From: Aphanocapsa lilacina HA4352-LM1
Lineage (GTDB): Bacteria > Cyanobacteriota > Cyanobacteriia > Gloeobacterales > Gloeobacteraceae
Assembly (NCBI GenBank): GCA_019359725.1
Contig: JAHHGR010000029.1
Coordinates: 1-49,296 of the forward strand
DNA: 49,296 bases
Direction: 5' to 3'
The position numbers and the translations under genes are program-made. Below the pieces are notes generated by a model, which saw nothing but the letters and a program-made list of their open reading frames with translations, did not search any database and had not been told where the DNA came from. Shown piece after piece: positions 34,452 through 44,421 of this stretch. The stretch's first letter is position 1. Every line of letters starts with the position of its first letter.

Positions 34452-35284
34452 AGCAGCGATTCGAGGGCGCGCAGCATCCGGATCTGATAGTCAAGGTGTC
34501 CCCTCGCTCGATCGTAATCCAAGCAATCGCGGTGCTGGGCTTCGGCGTTCAAGTAGCGCACACGGTTGCGGGCCGCCCACACCGAGAGCGACCCGTCGTC
34601 GGCTGTACGGACGGGCTGCAGCACCACGTTGAATCCCAAGGTGCGCAGAGCGTCAAAATCGCCCGCCTCGGTGACCAGAAAAAAATCATCCGGATCCGCG
34701 CCGGTGGCCCGGTGGACGACCGGCTTGTCGGAGTGCTTGAAGACGTTGCCCACGTTCAGGCTGCCGTCGGTGTTATTGTGCACTCCCACCAAGGGCCCGT
34801 AGGAGCGCCCGAGCCATTCCCCGAGTGTGGCCAATACCTGTGCGCCGATGCGGGCGAAATGGGTACCCGCCAGATCTAAATCCATAGGTCTAAAGCTCGT
34901 CGCCACCGGAGGCACCACGGCGCACTTGGGCCGCAAGGCGGTGATCTGTGCAGCCACCACCTGCGGCTCGGAGTACATCCGGTTGGGATCGCACCAGAGG
35001 CGGCGACCGCCCAGGTGTTGATAGATATAGCGCCGACCTGTCTGTCGAAGTTCGATGAGCACCCCGGAGGGACGGCTTTGCCACCGCCGCTCTACCGCGC
35101 GCACCGCGATGTTTTCGTCGTCGTGGGGAGCAAAGTAAAGCGGCCCTGGCTGCCCACTGTCGCGCACCACCAGCTTCAGCCTGTCCGCAGGATTGCCAAG
35201 CAGGACCGAGTGCTCCCCGGCTGCAGCTGACAATCCACCCACCGGCAGCGCCCCCAGTAAACTCAACACTTCTCGCCGCCGCAT
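34448..35284 (-). CDS. Exported protein, twin-arginine-like leader, unknown function
   Basis: 278 residues from ATG. MRRREVLSLLGALPVGG with a following SAAAG is a short Tat-type or Sec leader (RRREVLSLL). The mature part has FAPHDDE at residues 51-57 and VGVHNNTDG at about 166, His/Asp-rich loops that could bind metal, and VPPVATSFRPMDLDLAGTHF between. This hints at a zinc hydrolase or amidohydrolase-like fold, but I cannot name a family. It is full length, ends in an overlap with tsaD, and so shares its transcript. Location is probably periplasmic or at the cell surface. Confidence 0.6.
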   Translation of the reverse strand: MRRREVLSLLGALPVGGLSAAAGEHSVLLGNPADRLKLVVRDSGQPGPLYFAPHDDENIAVRAVERRWQSRPSGVLIELRQTGRRYIYQHLGGRRLWCDPNRMYSEPQVVAAQITALRPKCAVVPPVATSFRPMDLDLAGTHFARIGAQVLATLGEWLGRSYGPLVGVHNNTDGSLNVGNVFKHSDKPVVHRATGADPDDFFLVTEAGDFDALRTLGFNVVLQPVRTADDGSLSVWAARNRVRYLNAEAQHRDCLDYDRARGHLDYQIRMLRALESLL

Positions 35285-35479
35285 CCGGCCTCCCGAGCTC
35301 CTACCATAGAATCAACCCGATCCCGGCCTTGGCTGGGCTACCCACCAAACTGGACGCCGCCTTCTCTGGCCGGGCCGTCGATGCCGTATACTGCTGGTTA
35401 TGAAGTTTTGTTTCCGGCAAAGCCTTGCCGGTGTGTTTCACGCTGTGGTTCATTTTGGCTGTTCTCATACGAGTTATCG

Positions 35480-36346
35480 ATGAAATCATTAAACCTGGCC
35501 AGAAACGTTCTGACCTCGTTACACATCGGATCGCTGCTTTTCGGGCTATACGGGCTGGTGATCCTGCCGCGCTCGCCGGAATTTCTGGCAAACATGCCGC
35601 CCGAGGGCATGGCGATTATGGAATTCGGCATGGCCCACGGCGGTGCCGTTTACATTGTTTTCGGCGCCTTGGCCGTAGGGCTTTGGGGGGCGCAAATCCT
35701 GGGGATGCGCCAACTGCTGATGTTCCTGGTGCCGTCCTTTTTGCTCTCGCTGGCCAGCGAGTTGCTCGGCACAAGCACGGGCTTTCCGTTCGGCGCCTAC
35801 TCCTACACCGAACTGTTGGGTCCGAAGGTATTGGGATTGGTGCCCTTCGTCATACCGCTGTCGTGGTTTTACATGGGTCTGGTCTCCTACATGCTCGCGC
35901 GGGCGATCTTCGGCGAAGCGCGGGGCGTCCTGGGTGTGGCCGGCCCACTGCTGTTGGGAGCCTGGTTTTTGACCGCCTGGGATCTGGTGCTCGACCCGGC
36001 GATGGCCGTGGCCGATCCGAAGTTCTGGGTCTGGTTGGAGACGGGGCCATTCTTCGGGATGCCGCTGCAGAACTTTGCCGGTTGGTTTGGTACGGGGCTG
36101 TTGTTCATGGCGGTAGCGCGCGGGCTTTGGGGCACCAATCCGCCGGTGCCCACCCGCGCCCAACTCACCTTCCCGCTGATTATCTATGTCGCGAATATTT
36201 TCTTCTCGGCGGTGATGAGCATCGGGGCGGGCCTCTACATCCCGGTATTGATGGGGTTGGTGCTCGGTTTGCTGCCGGTGGTCTGGGCCTGGTGGTGCGG
36301 GGCGACAAACCCCGGGCCGCAACTGACCGGCGGTCGGGCCGGCTAG
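35480..36346 (+). CDS. cruF: Carotenoid 1,2-hydratase CruF
   Basis: 288 residues from the ATG at 35480; the open frame before it lacks conservation. It is an integral membrane protein with about seven hydrophobic segments (HIGSLLFGLYGLVIL, VYIVFGALAVGLW, LLMFLVPSFLLSLASELLG and others). GFPFGAYSYTELLGPKVLG, WDLVLDPAM and FGMPLQNFAGWFGTG are the conserved blocks of the DUF422/CruF family. CruF adds water to the psi end of gamma-carotene or lycopene to make the 1'-hydroxyl of myxol or oscillol. cruG follows with no gap, the classic cyanobacterial pair. Presumably it sits in the cytoplasmic membrane if this lineage lacks thylakoids. Confidence 0.92.
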   Translation: MKSLNLARNVLTSLHIGSLLFGLYGLVILPRSPEFLANMPPEGMAIMEFGMAHGGAVYIVFGALAVGLWGAQILGMRQLLMFLVPSFLLSLASELLGTSTGFPFGAYSYTELLGPKVLGLVPFVIPLSWFYMGLVSYMLARAIFGEARGVLGVAGPLLLGAWFLTAWDLVLDPAMAVADPKFWVWLETGPFFGMPLQNFAGWFGTGLLFMAVARGLWGTNPPVPTRAQLTFPLIIYVANIFFSAVMSIGAGLYIPVLMGLVLGLLPVVWAWWCGATNPGPQLTGGRAG

Positions 36347-37522
36347 GTGAACTGGACAGGACTGTTGCTTGCTTTGCAGGCGATTGCGCTATTGATCCTG
36401 ATGGCGCGTCTGGCGGGGGGCCGGACGCGCACGCCGCCTTTAGAACCAATGGCGCGTTCCAAGGGTTCTGTGCGGGTGAGCGCGGTGGTGCCCACCCTCA
36501 ACGAGGAAGCTCGCCTCGGCCCCTGCCTGGAGGGCCTGCACCGCCAGGGACCGGAACTGGTCGAGGTGCTTGTCGTTGACAGCCGCTCCACCGACGGCAC
36601 GGTGGCCCTAGTGGAGGCGATGGCCCGCCGCGATCCGCGCTTTCGGGTGGTCTACGACGATCCGCTGCCGCCGGGGTGGATAGGCCGTCCCTGGGCACTG
36701 CACTTCGGTTTTTTGCGCACCGACCCGGCCAGCGAATGGGTGCTCGACGTCGACGCCGACACCGAGCCCCAGCCCGGGTTGGTCAACGCCGCGGTGGAGG
36801 CCGCCCGCAAAGGCAGTTTCGACGCGCTGAGCCTCTCGCCCCAGTTTCGGTTGGTGAGCCTTGCGGAATTCTGGTTGCAACCGGCTTTGCTGTTGACCCT
36901 TATCTACCGCTTTGGTCCCTCCGGAACCGCAAAGCCTGCGCGCCCCGAGCGGGTGATGGCCAACGGCCAGTGTTTCTTGATGAAGCGGCAGTGGCTGGTG
37001 CGGGTAGACGGCCACACCGCAGCGCGCCGCTCGTTTTGCGACGATATTACCCAGGCGCGCGCCCTGGCGGCGGCGGGGGCACGGGTGGGATTTTTCGACG
37101 GTGCCCGGCTCATCCAAGTGCGCATGTACAGCTCGGCACTGGAGACCTGGAACGAGTGGGGCCGCTCGCTCGATCTCAAAGACGCTTCCACCCCCCTCTG
37201 GCAGGCTTTCGACTGCGCATTTCTGCTGCTGGCCCAAGGGTTGCCCGTCCCGGTGTTACTGGCGCTGACGCTAACCAGCCCGGTCTCTGGTTTTACACTC
37301 ACCGCTCTGGGGTGGGTGAACGGTTTGCTGCTTGCCGTTCGCGTGTTGTTGCTTTTTGGGGTGCGCGGCTCCTACGAGCGCCTGCGCTGGAGCTTCTGGC
37401 TTTCGCCCCTGGCCGACCCGCTCGCGGTGTTGCGCATCTGGATCTCGGCGCTCACGGTGCCCCGGCGCTGGCGCGGACGCACCTACAGCGATCTCGAACA
37501 TTCGATCGGCGCGAAGCAGTAG
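36347..37522 (+). CDS. cruG: Carotenoid 2-O-glycosyltransferase CruG (GT2)
   Basis: 391 residues from a GTG immediately after the cruF TAG, so translation is coupled. The N-terminal membrane segment LLLALQAIALLILMARLA is followed by a GT2/GT-A domain: SAVVPTLNEEARL, VDSRSTDG, and LDVDADTEPQ with the metal-binding DxD. Three or more C-terminal hydrophobic segments (PVPVLLALTLTSPVSGF, NGLLLAVRVLLLFGV) anchor it. CruG attaches a sugar to the 2'-hydroxyl of myxol- or oscillol-type carotenoids. Gloeobacter violaceus is known to contain oscillol difucoside, which agrees with this pair. After the stop, CCTACG/CGTAGG at 37617-37640 may form a weak hairpin. Confidence 0.9.
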   Translation: MNWTGLLLALQAIALLILMARLAGGRTRTPPLEPMARSKGSVRVSAVVPTLNEEARLGPCLEGLHRQGPELVEVLVVDSRSTDGTVALVEAMARRDPRFRVVYDDPLPPGWIGRPWALHFGFLRTDPASEWVLDVDADTEPQPGLVNAAVEAARKGSFDALSLSPQFRLVSLAEFWLQPALLLTLIYRFGPSGTAKPARPERVMANGQCFLMKRQWLVRVDGHTAARRSFCDDITQARALAAAGARVGFFDGARLIQVRMYSSALETWNEWGRSLDLKDASTPLWQAFDCAFLLLAQGLPVPVLLALTLTSPVSGFTLTALGWVNGLLLAVRVLLLFGVRGSYERLRWSFWLSPLADPLAVLRIWISALTVPRRWRGRTYSDLEHSIGAKQ

Positions 37523-37752
37523 TCTTCAAAGTTTTTCACAAAGGTGCCGTCCGATTCCGGCAATTGGGTGTGATCCGGTAGCGGTGTGCTCGGCTCGGAG
37601 ATCATCTCCACGTTCTCCTACGCTTCGTTTCCATCGTAGGGTTTCCATCCAGGCGTTTCAGTAGAGCCACCCCGGCCGGCTTTCGGCCACCCCGTGGGCA
37701 AGAAGGCGAATTTGCCCTATTCTCGGGTCAACCATACTCGCCTTTCCAAGAC

Positions 37753-38838
37753 ATGCAACGGACGAGCCTGTCTGTGTTTTCACTGTTTGTCCTTGCCCTG
37801 GCGACACTGTCGCTGGTGGCCTGTGGTGCCCCGGCAGGTTCCGGCGACAACTCAAAGGAACTGAATCTTTATGCCTGGTCGGAATATATTCCGCAGAAGA
37901 TGCTCGACCAGTTCACCGAAAAGACGGGGATCCGGGTCAACTACGACACGTTCTCTTCCAACGAAGAGCTACTGGCCAAACTGCAGGCCGGCAGTTCCGG
38001 CTACGACGTGATTATCGCGAGCGACTACACCGTCGACATCCTCAAAAAACAAAACCGGCTCGAACCGCTCGACCTGGCGAAACTACCCAACTTCGCCAAT
38101 ATCGACGGGACGTTGAAAAACCCGCCCTACGATCCGGATAATCGCTACACCGTGCCCTACCAGTGGGGTACTGTCGGTCTGGCGGTCGATACGGCCAAGG
38201 TAAAAAAGCCCATCACCCGTTGGGAGGACCTATGGGATCCCGCCTTCAAGGGACGGGTGGTCCTGCTCGACGACGAATTCGAAGTGCTGGGTATGGCGCT
38301 TCAGACTCTAGGCTTCGACAAAAACACCAAAGACTCTGCCCAACTGGCAAAAGCCCGGGCCAAACTCACCCAACTGCGTCCAAATATCAAACTCTTCGAC
38401 AGCGACAGCCCGAAGACGGCCCTGCTCTCCGGCGAAGTCTGGCTCGGGCAGGTCTGGAACGGCGAAGCGGCCCTCGCCCAGCGCGAGAACCCGGCCATTC
38501 GCTACCTGTGTCCTGCCGAAGGCTGCGGCATCTGGCACGACAACTGGGCCATCCCCAAAGGCGCTCCCCACAAAGAGGCCGCCCTTGCTTTTATCGACTA
38601 CACAATGAGCCCGGAGGCGGGTATTTTGATTACCCAGGCTTTTCCATACTCCAACCCCAACCGGGCGGCCCTGGAACTGCTCAAAAAAGCCGACCCCAAA
38701 CTTTACTCCACCTACATGGCCTCCCCCGCCACCAACCCCGGCCCCGCTTTTCTCAAAGCGGCCCAGCCGGTGGAGGATAAAGCCGAGAACACGCCGCTGT
38801 GGGATCGCACCTGGACCGAGGTCAAAAGCGGCACCTGA
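37753..38838 (+). CDS. potD: Polyamine ABC transporter substrate-binding lipoprotein (PotD-like)
   Basis: 361 residues. A lipoprotein signal (LALATLSLVACG, lipobox Cys24) is followed by LNLYAWSEYIPQKMLDQFTE, typical of the PotD/PotF fold. YDVIIASDYTVDIL, the VPYQWGTVGLAVD hinge and ITRWEDLWDPAFKGRVVLLD are family blocks. It would bind spermidine or putrescine in the periplasm. No potA, potB or potC lies beside it, so this is an orphan binding protein; the permease may be elsewhere. It ends in a GC-rich hairpin region. Confidence 0.9.
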   Translation: MQRTSLSVFSLFVLALATLSLVACGAPAGSGDNSKELNLYAWSEYIPQKMLDQFTEKTGIRVNYDTFSSNEELLAKLQAGSSGYDVIIASDYTVDILKKQNRLEPLDLAKLPNFANIDGTLKNPPYDPDNRYTVPYQWGTVGLAVDTAKVKKPITRWEDLWDPAFKGRVVLLDDEFEVLGMALQTLGFDKNTKDSAQLAKARAKLTQLRPNIKLFDSDSPKTALLSGEVWLGQVWNGEAALAQRENPAIRYLCPAEGCGIWHDNWAIPKGAPHKEAALAFIDYTMSPEAGILITQAFPYSNPNRAALELLKKADPKLYSTYMASPATNPGPAFLKAAQPVEDKAENTPLWDRTWTEVKSGT

Positions 38839-38852
38839 AGTTTGGGCGGGCC

Positions 38853-38882
38853 ACACCGGCGTTGCCTGCCCGCCGCCGGTGT
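38853..38882 (+). terminator. Possible terminator after potD
   Basis: ACACCGGCG (38853-38861) pairs with CGCCGGTGT (38874-38882). A competing GGGCGGG/CCCGCC pairing overlaps it. There is no T run, so it is only a candidate. Confidence 0.4.
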
Positions 38883-38954
38883 TGCAGGATGTAGGTGCTC
38901 CCGGACGGGGATTCGGAGCGTATTTATACAAAGCAACACTTCCAAGCAAAGACT

Positions 38955-40271
38955 ATGGCCAGATTTTTGATTGGCACGGTGCCCGTCGTCGGACACATTG
39001 GTCCCGCCGCTCCCATCGCCCGCAAACTCGTCGAGCGCGGCCACGCGGTGTGGTGGTACACCGGCAAAGCTTTTCAGGCTACTGTCGAGGCGACCGGCGC
39101 CCGCTTCGCCCCGATCGTCAGCGGTCTGGACTATTCGGATCTCAGCAACGTCCCGGAAGCCTGGTTGGCACAACGCAACGCCCTGCGGGGTCTGGATCAA
39201 CTGAAATTCGACCTGAAGCACTTTTTTATCGAAGCGGCTTTGGGTCAGGTGCAGGATTTGCAAGCCTTGCTGCAGGATTTTCCGGCCGATGTGCTGCTCG
39301 CTGACAATTGCTTTCGAGGAGCAGCCTGGGTTCATGAACTCGGTGGCCCGCCCTGGGCCGAGTTTGGGACCACCGTCCTCCCCGCCCGCAGCCGCGACAC
39401 GGCTCCCTTCGGGCTCAGCGTGCAGCCGAGTGCTTCGCCCCTCGGCCGCCTACGCAACCGGGGACTGCACTGGTTGTTGCAGTCGGTCCTGTTTCGAGAC
39501 GTTCAGACGTACATGAACGCCGTGCGCGCCCGTCTCGGTTTGCCCCCGGTTGCCCAGGGCTTCTTTGACGTCACTTCTGCCTATTTGTATCTGCAGGGAA
39601 CTATTCCGGCTTTCGAGTATCCCCGAAGCGACCTACCCGCCCAGGTGCACTTTATCGGGCCGCTCCTGCCGAACCCGCCTGCGCATTTCACTGCTCCCAC
39701 CTGGTGGGAGCAGTTGCGCACCCACCGGCCGGTCGTGCATGTCAGCCAGGGCACCGTGGCTACTGAGCCTGCAGATTTGCTCGTGCCGACGCTGCGCGCT
39801 TTGGAGGGCGAGAACGTACTGGTCGTAGCTACAACGGGGGGTAGACCCGTCGAAGATGTGGCTTTTGTGCCACTGCCCCAAAATGCCCGGGTGGAGCGAT
39901 TTATTGCGCATTACCATCTGTTGCCTCACGTCGACGTCATGGTAACCAACGGCGGGTACAACGGCGTGCAGATGGCCCTTGCCCACGGCATTCCTCTAGT
40001 AGTGGCAGGCAAGAGCGAGGATAAACCGGAGGTAGCTGCGCGGGTGGCCTGGGCTGGGGTAGGTATCGACCTCAAGACCAAAACCCCGAAGCCCGAACAA
40101 ATCCGTACTGCTGTGAAAAAGTTGCTCTCAGAGCCTGTCTACAAAGACAAAGCACAACTTTTGCAAGCCGAAATGGCGCGTTTTGATGCTCCGATACAGG
40201 CGGTTGAACTGCTCGAACAACTTGCACAAAGCAGGCAGCCGGTTTTAAGGGGTAAGCCGGTATCTCGATAG
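38955..40271 (+). CDS. GT1-type (UDP-glycosyltransferase / MGT-like) glycosyltransferase
   Basis: 438 residues from the ATG at 38955 (MARFLIGTVPVVGHIGPAAP); an earlier ATG-free extension is not conserved. The N-terminal GT-B half begins with the GHIGPAAPIARKLVERGH motif of macrolide/UGT-like enzymes. The C-terminal half has PVVHVSQGTVA, then a donor-binding stretch with LLPHVDVMVTNGGYNGVQMA and GIPLVVAG. It transfers a sugar from an NDP-sugar to a small or lipid acceptor. Acceptors are unknown; carotenoid or sterol-like molecules are possible given cruF-cruG nearby, but that is only context. Full length for GT1. Confidence 0.85.
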   Translation: MARFLIGTVPVVGHIGPAAPIARKLVERGHAVWWYTGKAFQATVEATGARFAPIVSGLDYSDLSNVPEAWLAQRNALRGLDQLKFDLKHFFIEAALGQVQDLQALLQDFPADVLLADNCFRGAAWVHELGGPPWAEFGTTVLPARSRDTAPFGLSVQPSASPLGRLRNRGLHWLLQSVLFRDVQTYMNAVRARLGLPPVAQGFFDVTSAYLYLQGTIPAFEYPRSDLPAQVHFIGPLLPNPPAHFTAPTWWEQLRTHRPVVHVSQGTVATEPADLLVPTLRALEGENVLVVATTGGRPVEDVAFVPLPQNARVERFIAHYHLLPHVDVMVTNGGYNGVQMALAHGIPLVVAGKSEDKPEVAARVAWAGVGIDLKTKTPKPEQIRTAVKKLLSEPVYKDKAQLLQAEMARFDAPIQAVELLEQLAQSRQPVLRGKPVSR

Positions 40272-40319
40272 AGATTTCCAACTACGTGAGTTGAAATACT
40301 AACTGGTAGCAGGTCACAC

Positions 40320-40522
40320 GTTTCATCACGGTGGCCGGATTGGCGCATTGATTGCGGCGGCCGGTGCCCAAGTGCTCTATCTACCTACCGCCGTATTCGC
40401 CCGACCTAAACCGCATTGAGAAGTGCTGGGCGTGGTTGAAAAGTCGGATTCGCAAACGGTTAGGCGATTGCGGGCATTTGCGCAATGCCATGGATGCCGT
40501 TCTCCAACAGGCTACGTCCTAA
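40320..40522 (+). pseudogene. IS630-family transposase, C-terminal remnant with frameshift
   Basis: Starting near 40320, FHHGGRIGALIAAAGAQVLY corresponds to the second Asp region of IS630/Tc1 transposases. At 40381-40388 the bases CTACCTAC look like a 4-bp duplication that shifts the frame. After it PPYSPDLNRIEKCWAWLKSR carries the catalytic Glu motif and runs to a TAA at 40520-40522. Only about 65 codons remain. The rest of 40272-40606 shows no gene. Confidence 0.75.
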
Positions 40523-40606
40523 CCTAAATGGCAATAGCTATGCGCGCCGAGGAGCATGTCCGCAAACCTGCACAGGCTTCGGTTTTCCCTGATCCTGAAA
40601 CCTGCT

Positions 40607-41326
40607 TCAAACCTCAATCCGCCCCAACCAGCGGTAGGTCAAAAGCCCGAGGTACTCGCGCACGACGATGAGCCGCTCGCGCAGTTCGGAGAGTTCCTCA
40701 GGAAACGGGGAGGTAATGGCGGCACTGTTGAAGCCGGCTTCTTTGAAGGTGCGCAGCGAGCGCAGCATGTGGGGGGCGTCGGTCACCAGCAGCAGCGTGC
40801 GTACCCCCGCGGGCTTGAGGAGGCGGGCGGTAAATTCGGCATTCTCCTGGGTGGTGCGCGAGCATTCCTCTCCGGCCACGGCCTTTGCCGGTAGGCCCAT
40901 CCGGCGCAAATCGGCCACCATCGCATCGGCGTCGTTGCGACCGCTAATAAAGATGCGGGGAGCACGACCGGCCCGCCACAGCCGGGCGGCCAGTTCGACG
41001 CGGGTGCGCCTGAGCCGCTCGCCGCGCCCCAAGACGACGATGGCGTCCGCCTTTAGATTGGCCGGCGCCTCCGGATAGTCCGCTAGTTGGGCGTCCGCGA
41101 GGGCCATGGCCGGGGGCGACACCGCGGCAAAGTAGACCAGCAACAGCGCGATGGCCACGGCGCTAATCGGGATCTTCCAGGGCAGCGGCCGGATCCACCA
41201 GGGAGCCGCCAGCAACAGCGCCAGGGGCGCCACCACCAGCCAGGGATTGGCGAGCCAATCGAGCAGCCAGACGGTAAAAACCGTCCAGCCCTCGGGGGCG
41301 CGCATGCACAGCGCCGGGTCGATCAT
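40607..41326 (-). CDS. DUF218/YdcF-like membrane protein
   Basis: 239 residues from the ATG at 41326 (MIDPALCMRA); the much longer open frame upstream is a shadow of the Uma2 gene. Two N-terminal membrane segments (NPWLVVAPLALLLAAPWW and ISAVAIALLLVYFAAV) precede a DUF218 domain: DAIVVLGRGERLRRTRVELA, RIFISGRNDAD, GEECSRTTQENAEF and LLLVTDAPHMLRSL. DUF218 proteins (SanA, YdcF) act at the cell envelope with unclear chemistry. GAGAGAG precedes the start. It is divergent from the Uma2 gene. Confidence 0.85.
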   Translation of the reverse strand: MIDPALCMRAPEGWTVFTVWLLDWLANPWLVVAPLALLLAAPWWIRPLPWKIPISAVAIALLLVYFAAVSPPAMALADAQLADYPEAPANLKADAIVVLGRGERLRRTRVELAARLWRAGRAPRIFISGRNDADAMVADLRRMGLPAKAVAGEECSRTTQENAEFTARLLKPAGVRTLLLVTDAPHMLRSLRTFKEAGFNSAAITSPFPEELSELRERLIVVREYLGLLTYRWLGRIEV

Positions 41327-41425
41327 CGGACTCTCTCGAAAGGTGTCACCGCCAGCATAGGCGTTCGACCGAGCCCACCGATGTCGGCTTGATAAAATGA
41401 GGCCAAACGCTTCCATAAAGCGGCC

Positions 41426-42160
41426 ATGATTCAATATGACCCGCGATTGTGCCTGCCGTCGGCTGCCGAATTGCCTGACTCTGACGACACTCCTGTGGAC
41501 AACGAGTTGCAGAATCTGGTGCCCAATTTGCTCGATCAGGTGCTCGGCCTGCTCTGGCAGCAGCGCGACGATTGGTTTTTTGGCGTCGATATGGGCATCT
41601 ACGCCGACACCGAAAATCCGAGGCGGGCCATCGTCCCCGACGGCTTTTTGAGCCTGGGTGTCCCCCGCCTCAACCGACCCGGCGGACGCCCGAGTTATGT
41701 GCTTTGGGAAGAAAACGGCATTCTGCCGGTGCTGGTACTGGAGGTCGTCTCCCAGAACTATGGGAGCGAATACGACAGCAAAATGCAGGAATATCAGAAG
41801 CTGGAGATTCTTTATTACGTCATCTACGATCCCGGGGATCACCAGAAGCGCGACGGGCTTGAGGTGTACCGGCTGATCGAAGGCCGCTACGAGCGGCTTG
41901 CGGGTGAACCGGTCTGGATGGGCGAAATTGGCCTGGGTATCGGCCGGGCGGTGGGAGTGTTTCGCGGCTGGGAGCGGGAGTGGCTTTACTGGTTTGACCA
42001 ATCGGGAGAGCGCTACCCGACGCCGGAGGAGTACGAGCGCTACCGGGCGGATCTGGCGGAACAGCAACTTGAAAGGGAGCGAGAGCAGGTCGAGGGGCTC
42101 AGACAGCGGCTCAGGGATGCGGGGATCGATCCGGACGCGCCGGAACGATCTTCCAGATAG
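41426..42160 (+). CDS. Uma2-family (DUF820) putative endonuclease with coiled-coil tail
   Basis: 244 residues. The restriction-like fold shows AIVPDGFLSLGV (Asp), LPVLVLEVVSQNYGSEYDSK (Glu and Lys) and LEILYYVIYDP. The C-terminal 50 residues are a charged helix (RYRADLAEQQLEREREQVEG) of coiled-coil type that many cyanobacterial DUF820 proteins carry. It is only distantly similar to the other Uma2 gene at 12583, so not a recent duplicate. Function is unproven. Confidence 0.88.
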   Translation: MIQYDPRLCLPSAAELPDSDDTPVDNELQNLVPNLLDQVLGLLWQQRDDWFFGVDMGIYADTENPRRAIVPDGFLSLGVPRLNRPGGRPSYVLWEENGILPVLVLEVVSQNYGSEYDSKMQEYQKLEILYYVIYDPGDHQKRDGLEVYRLIEGRYERLAGEPVWMGEIGLGIGRAVGVFRGWEREWLYWFDQSGERYPTPEEYERYRADLAEQQLEREREQVEGLRQRLRDAGIDPDAPERSSR

Positions 42161-42207
42161 CCGCCTAAGGTACACAGAAGCTGGCAAGTGCTCTGTGCAA
42201 AATCTTC

Positions 42208-42995
42208 CTACAAATAAATCCGCCGCCGGATTGCCCACCAGGCCCAGCTGCCGGTGGCGGCAATCAGTACCAGTAGTCCCGCAAGTTGCCAGGGCCAGTA
42301 TGTGGGTAAACCGTAGGGCCAGCGCAGAAAATCGACCACCGGCGCCAGGGGCAAAATTTCGGCAAAGTAGCGGCTCACCCCCGGCAGGTTGGTGCGCGGA
42401 AAGTACGTCCCGCTCAAGGCGAACATCGGGATGATGAATAAAAAAGTCGGCAAATTGACCTGATCGATATTCCGCACCGTGCCCGCCGTCACCAGGCCGC
42501 AGGCGCCGAAGAGCATGCCGCCCAGCGCCATCACCGGCAGCGAATAGAGCAGACCCACCGGCGGATAGAGCCCCAGCAGCACCACCACCAGCCCGGTGGC
42601 GGAGCCGCCGATGACCCCCTTGGTGGTCGCCCACAGCCAGTCGCCCAAAAACACGTCGGTATAGCTCAAGGGCGCCGTGAGGAGCGCCTGCCAGGTTTTC
42701 TGGAAACTCAGCCGGATAAAACTCGCGTAGGCCCCTTCAAAAAACGACTGGAACAGCACCGCCACCGCGATCATCCCCGGACCGAGGAACTGCGCGTAGG
42801 TGAGCGTGCTGCCCAGGTACTCGAACGCACCAATCATCGGACCGAGCCCGGCACCGAAGGCAAACAGATACAGCATCGGCTCGCTCATCGGCGGCAGCAG
42901 GTTGGAAAGCCACGTGATCCGGTAGACATCGGCGTGGCGGCGCCAGACCGAGTAGACCCCCCACGGTGAGATGGCGGCGGCAGTTGCGAGCGCTT

Positions 42996-42999
<4 letters not shown>
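42208..42999 (-). CDS. ABC-2 type transporter permease (NodJ-like)
   Basis: 263 residues with six hydrophobic segments, among them GPGMIAVAVLFQSFFEGAYA, GGSATGLVVVLLGLYPP and LFIIPMFALSGTYFPRTNLP, the last being the conserved ABC-2 end block. Its GTG start overlaps the ATPase stop by four bases, so the pair is translated together. It probably exports a polysaccharide, lipid or drug. Similarity to NodJ is by pattern only. Confidence 0.88.
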
Positions 43000-43916
<917 letters not shown>

Positions 43917-44019
43917 GGCGTCTCCAGGCTAACACCGGCCCGACTCCTCCCCGGGGCGGATTGCGGCGGCTTCGCCCAGCCGGTAGCGTGAGACTGTCGA
44001 TGCGCATCGGATAAGCAAG

Positions 44020-44361
44020 ATGACATTCTCAGAACCGCCCAAACCCGAACAAAAAGAAGTGGCCAACCCCGCCCAAGAAATTCAGTCCCAGGGCGAAGAC
44101 CTGGGTTACCAGCTGACCCCGGAATCGCTCAACACCCAGCCCACCCCCGAAGATCTGCTGCAGGCGGCGGCGGCCTACGCCCAGGCAGCCATGGGCTCCG
44201 GCTGCGACATTCGCGGCTTTCGCCAGGTCTCCGACTCTCCTGAGACCTGGGAGGCGACCGTGGTCAATGCCGGCAAAACCGGCGTGCTGGTGGCCAAGCG
44301 CGTCCCCGGGGGCTACGACCTGAAGGTCAAAAGCGACACCGTCCAAGGCATCTACGACTGA
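44020..44361 (+). CDS. Hypothetical protein
   Basis: 113 residues. The N-terminal 45 residues are Pro/Glu/Gln-rich and probably disordered. A helix (PEDLLQAAAAYAQAA) and a beta-rich C-terminus (SPETWEATVVNAGKTGVLVA and GGYDLKVKSDTVQGIYD) follow. No family recognised. Codon use is that of the neighbours, and a strong hairpin follows 17 bases after the stop, so I take it as real. Confidence 0.6.
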   Translation: MTFSEPPKPEQKEVANPAQEIQSQGEDLGYQLTPESLNTQPTPEDLLQAAAAYAQAAMGSGCDIRGFRQVSDSPETWEATVVNAGKTGVLVAKRVPGGYDLKVKSDTVQGIYD

Positions 44362-44378
44362 AGTCTCCGCGCGCGGGG

Positions 44379-44406
44379 GCACCGGGGCGTGTTGTTGCCC
44401 CGGTGC
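44379..44406. terminator. Bidirectional hairpin between convergent genes
   Basis: GCACCGGGGC (44379-44388) and GCCCCGGTGC (44397-44406) form a perfect 10-bp stem with loop GTGTTGTT. It lies between the 3' ends of the genes at 44020 and 44616. It is suited to serve both strands, though neither side has a T run. Confidence 0.6.
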
Positions 44407-44421
44407 CGTGCAACCCTGCCC

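Noticed and set aside
41327..42634. Long N-terminal extension of the DUF218 protein
   Set aside because: It overlaps the Uma2 gene antisense and is not conserved-looking; the ATG at 41326 starts right before two membrane segments.
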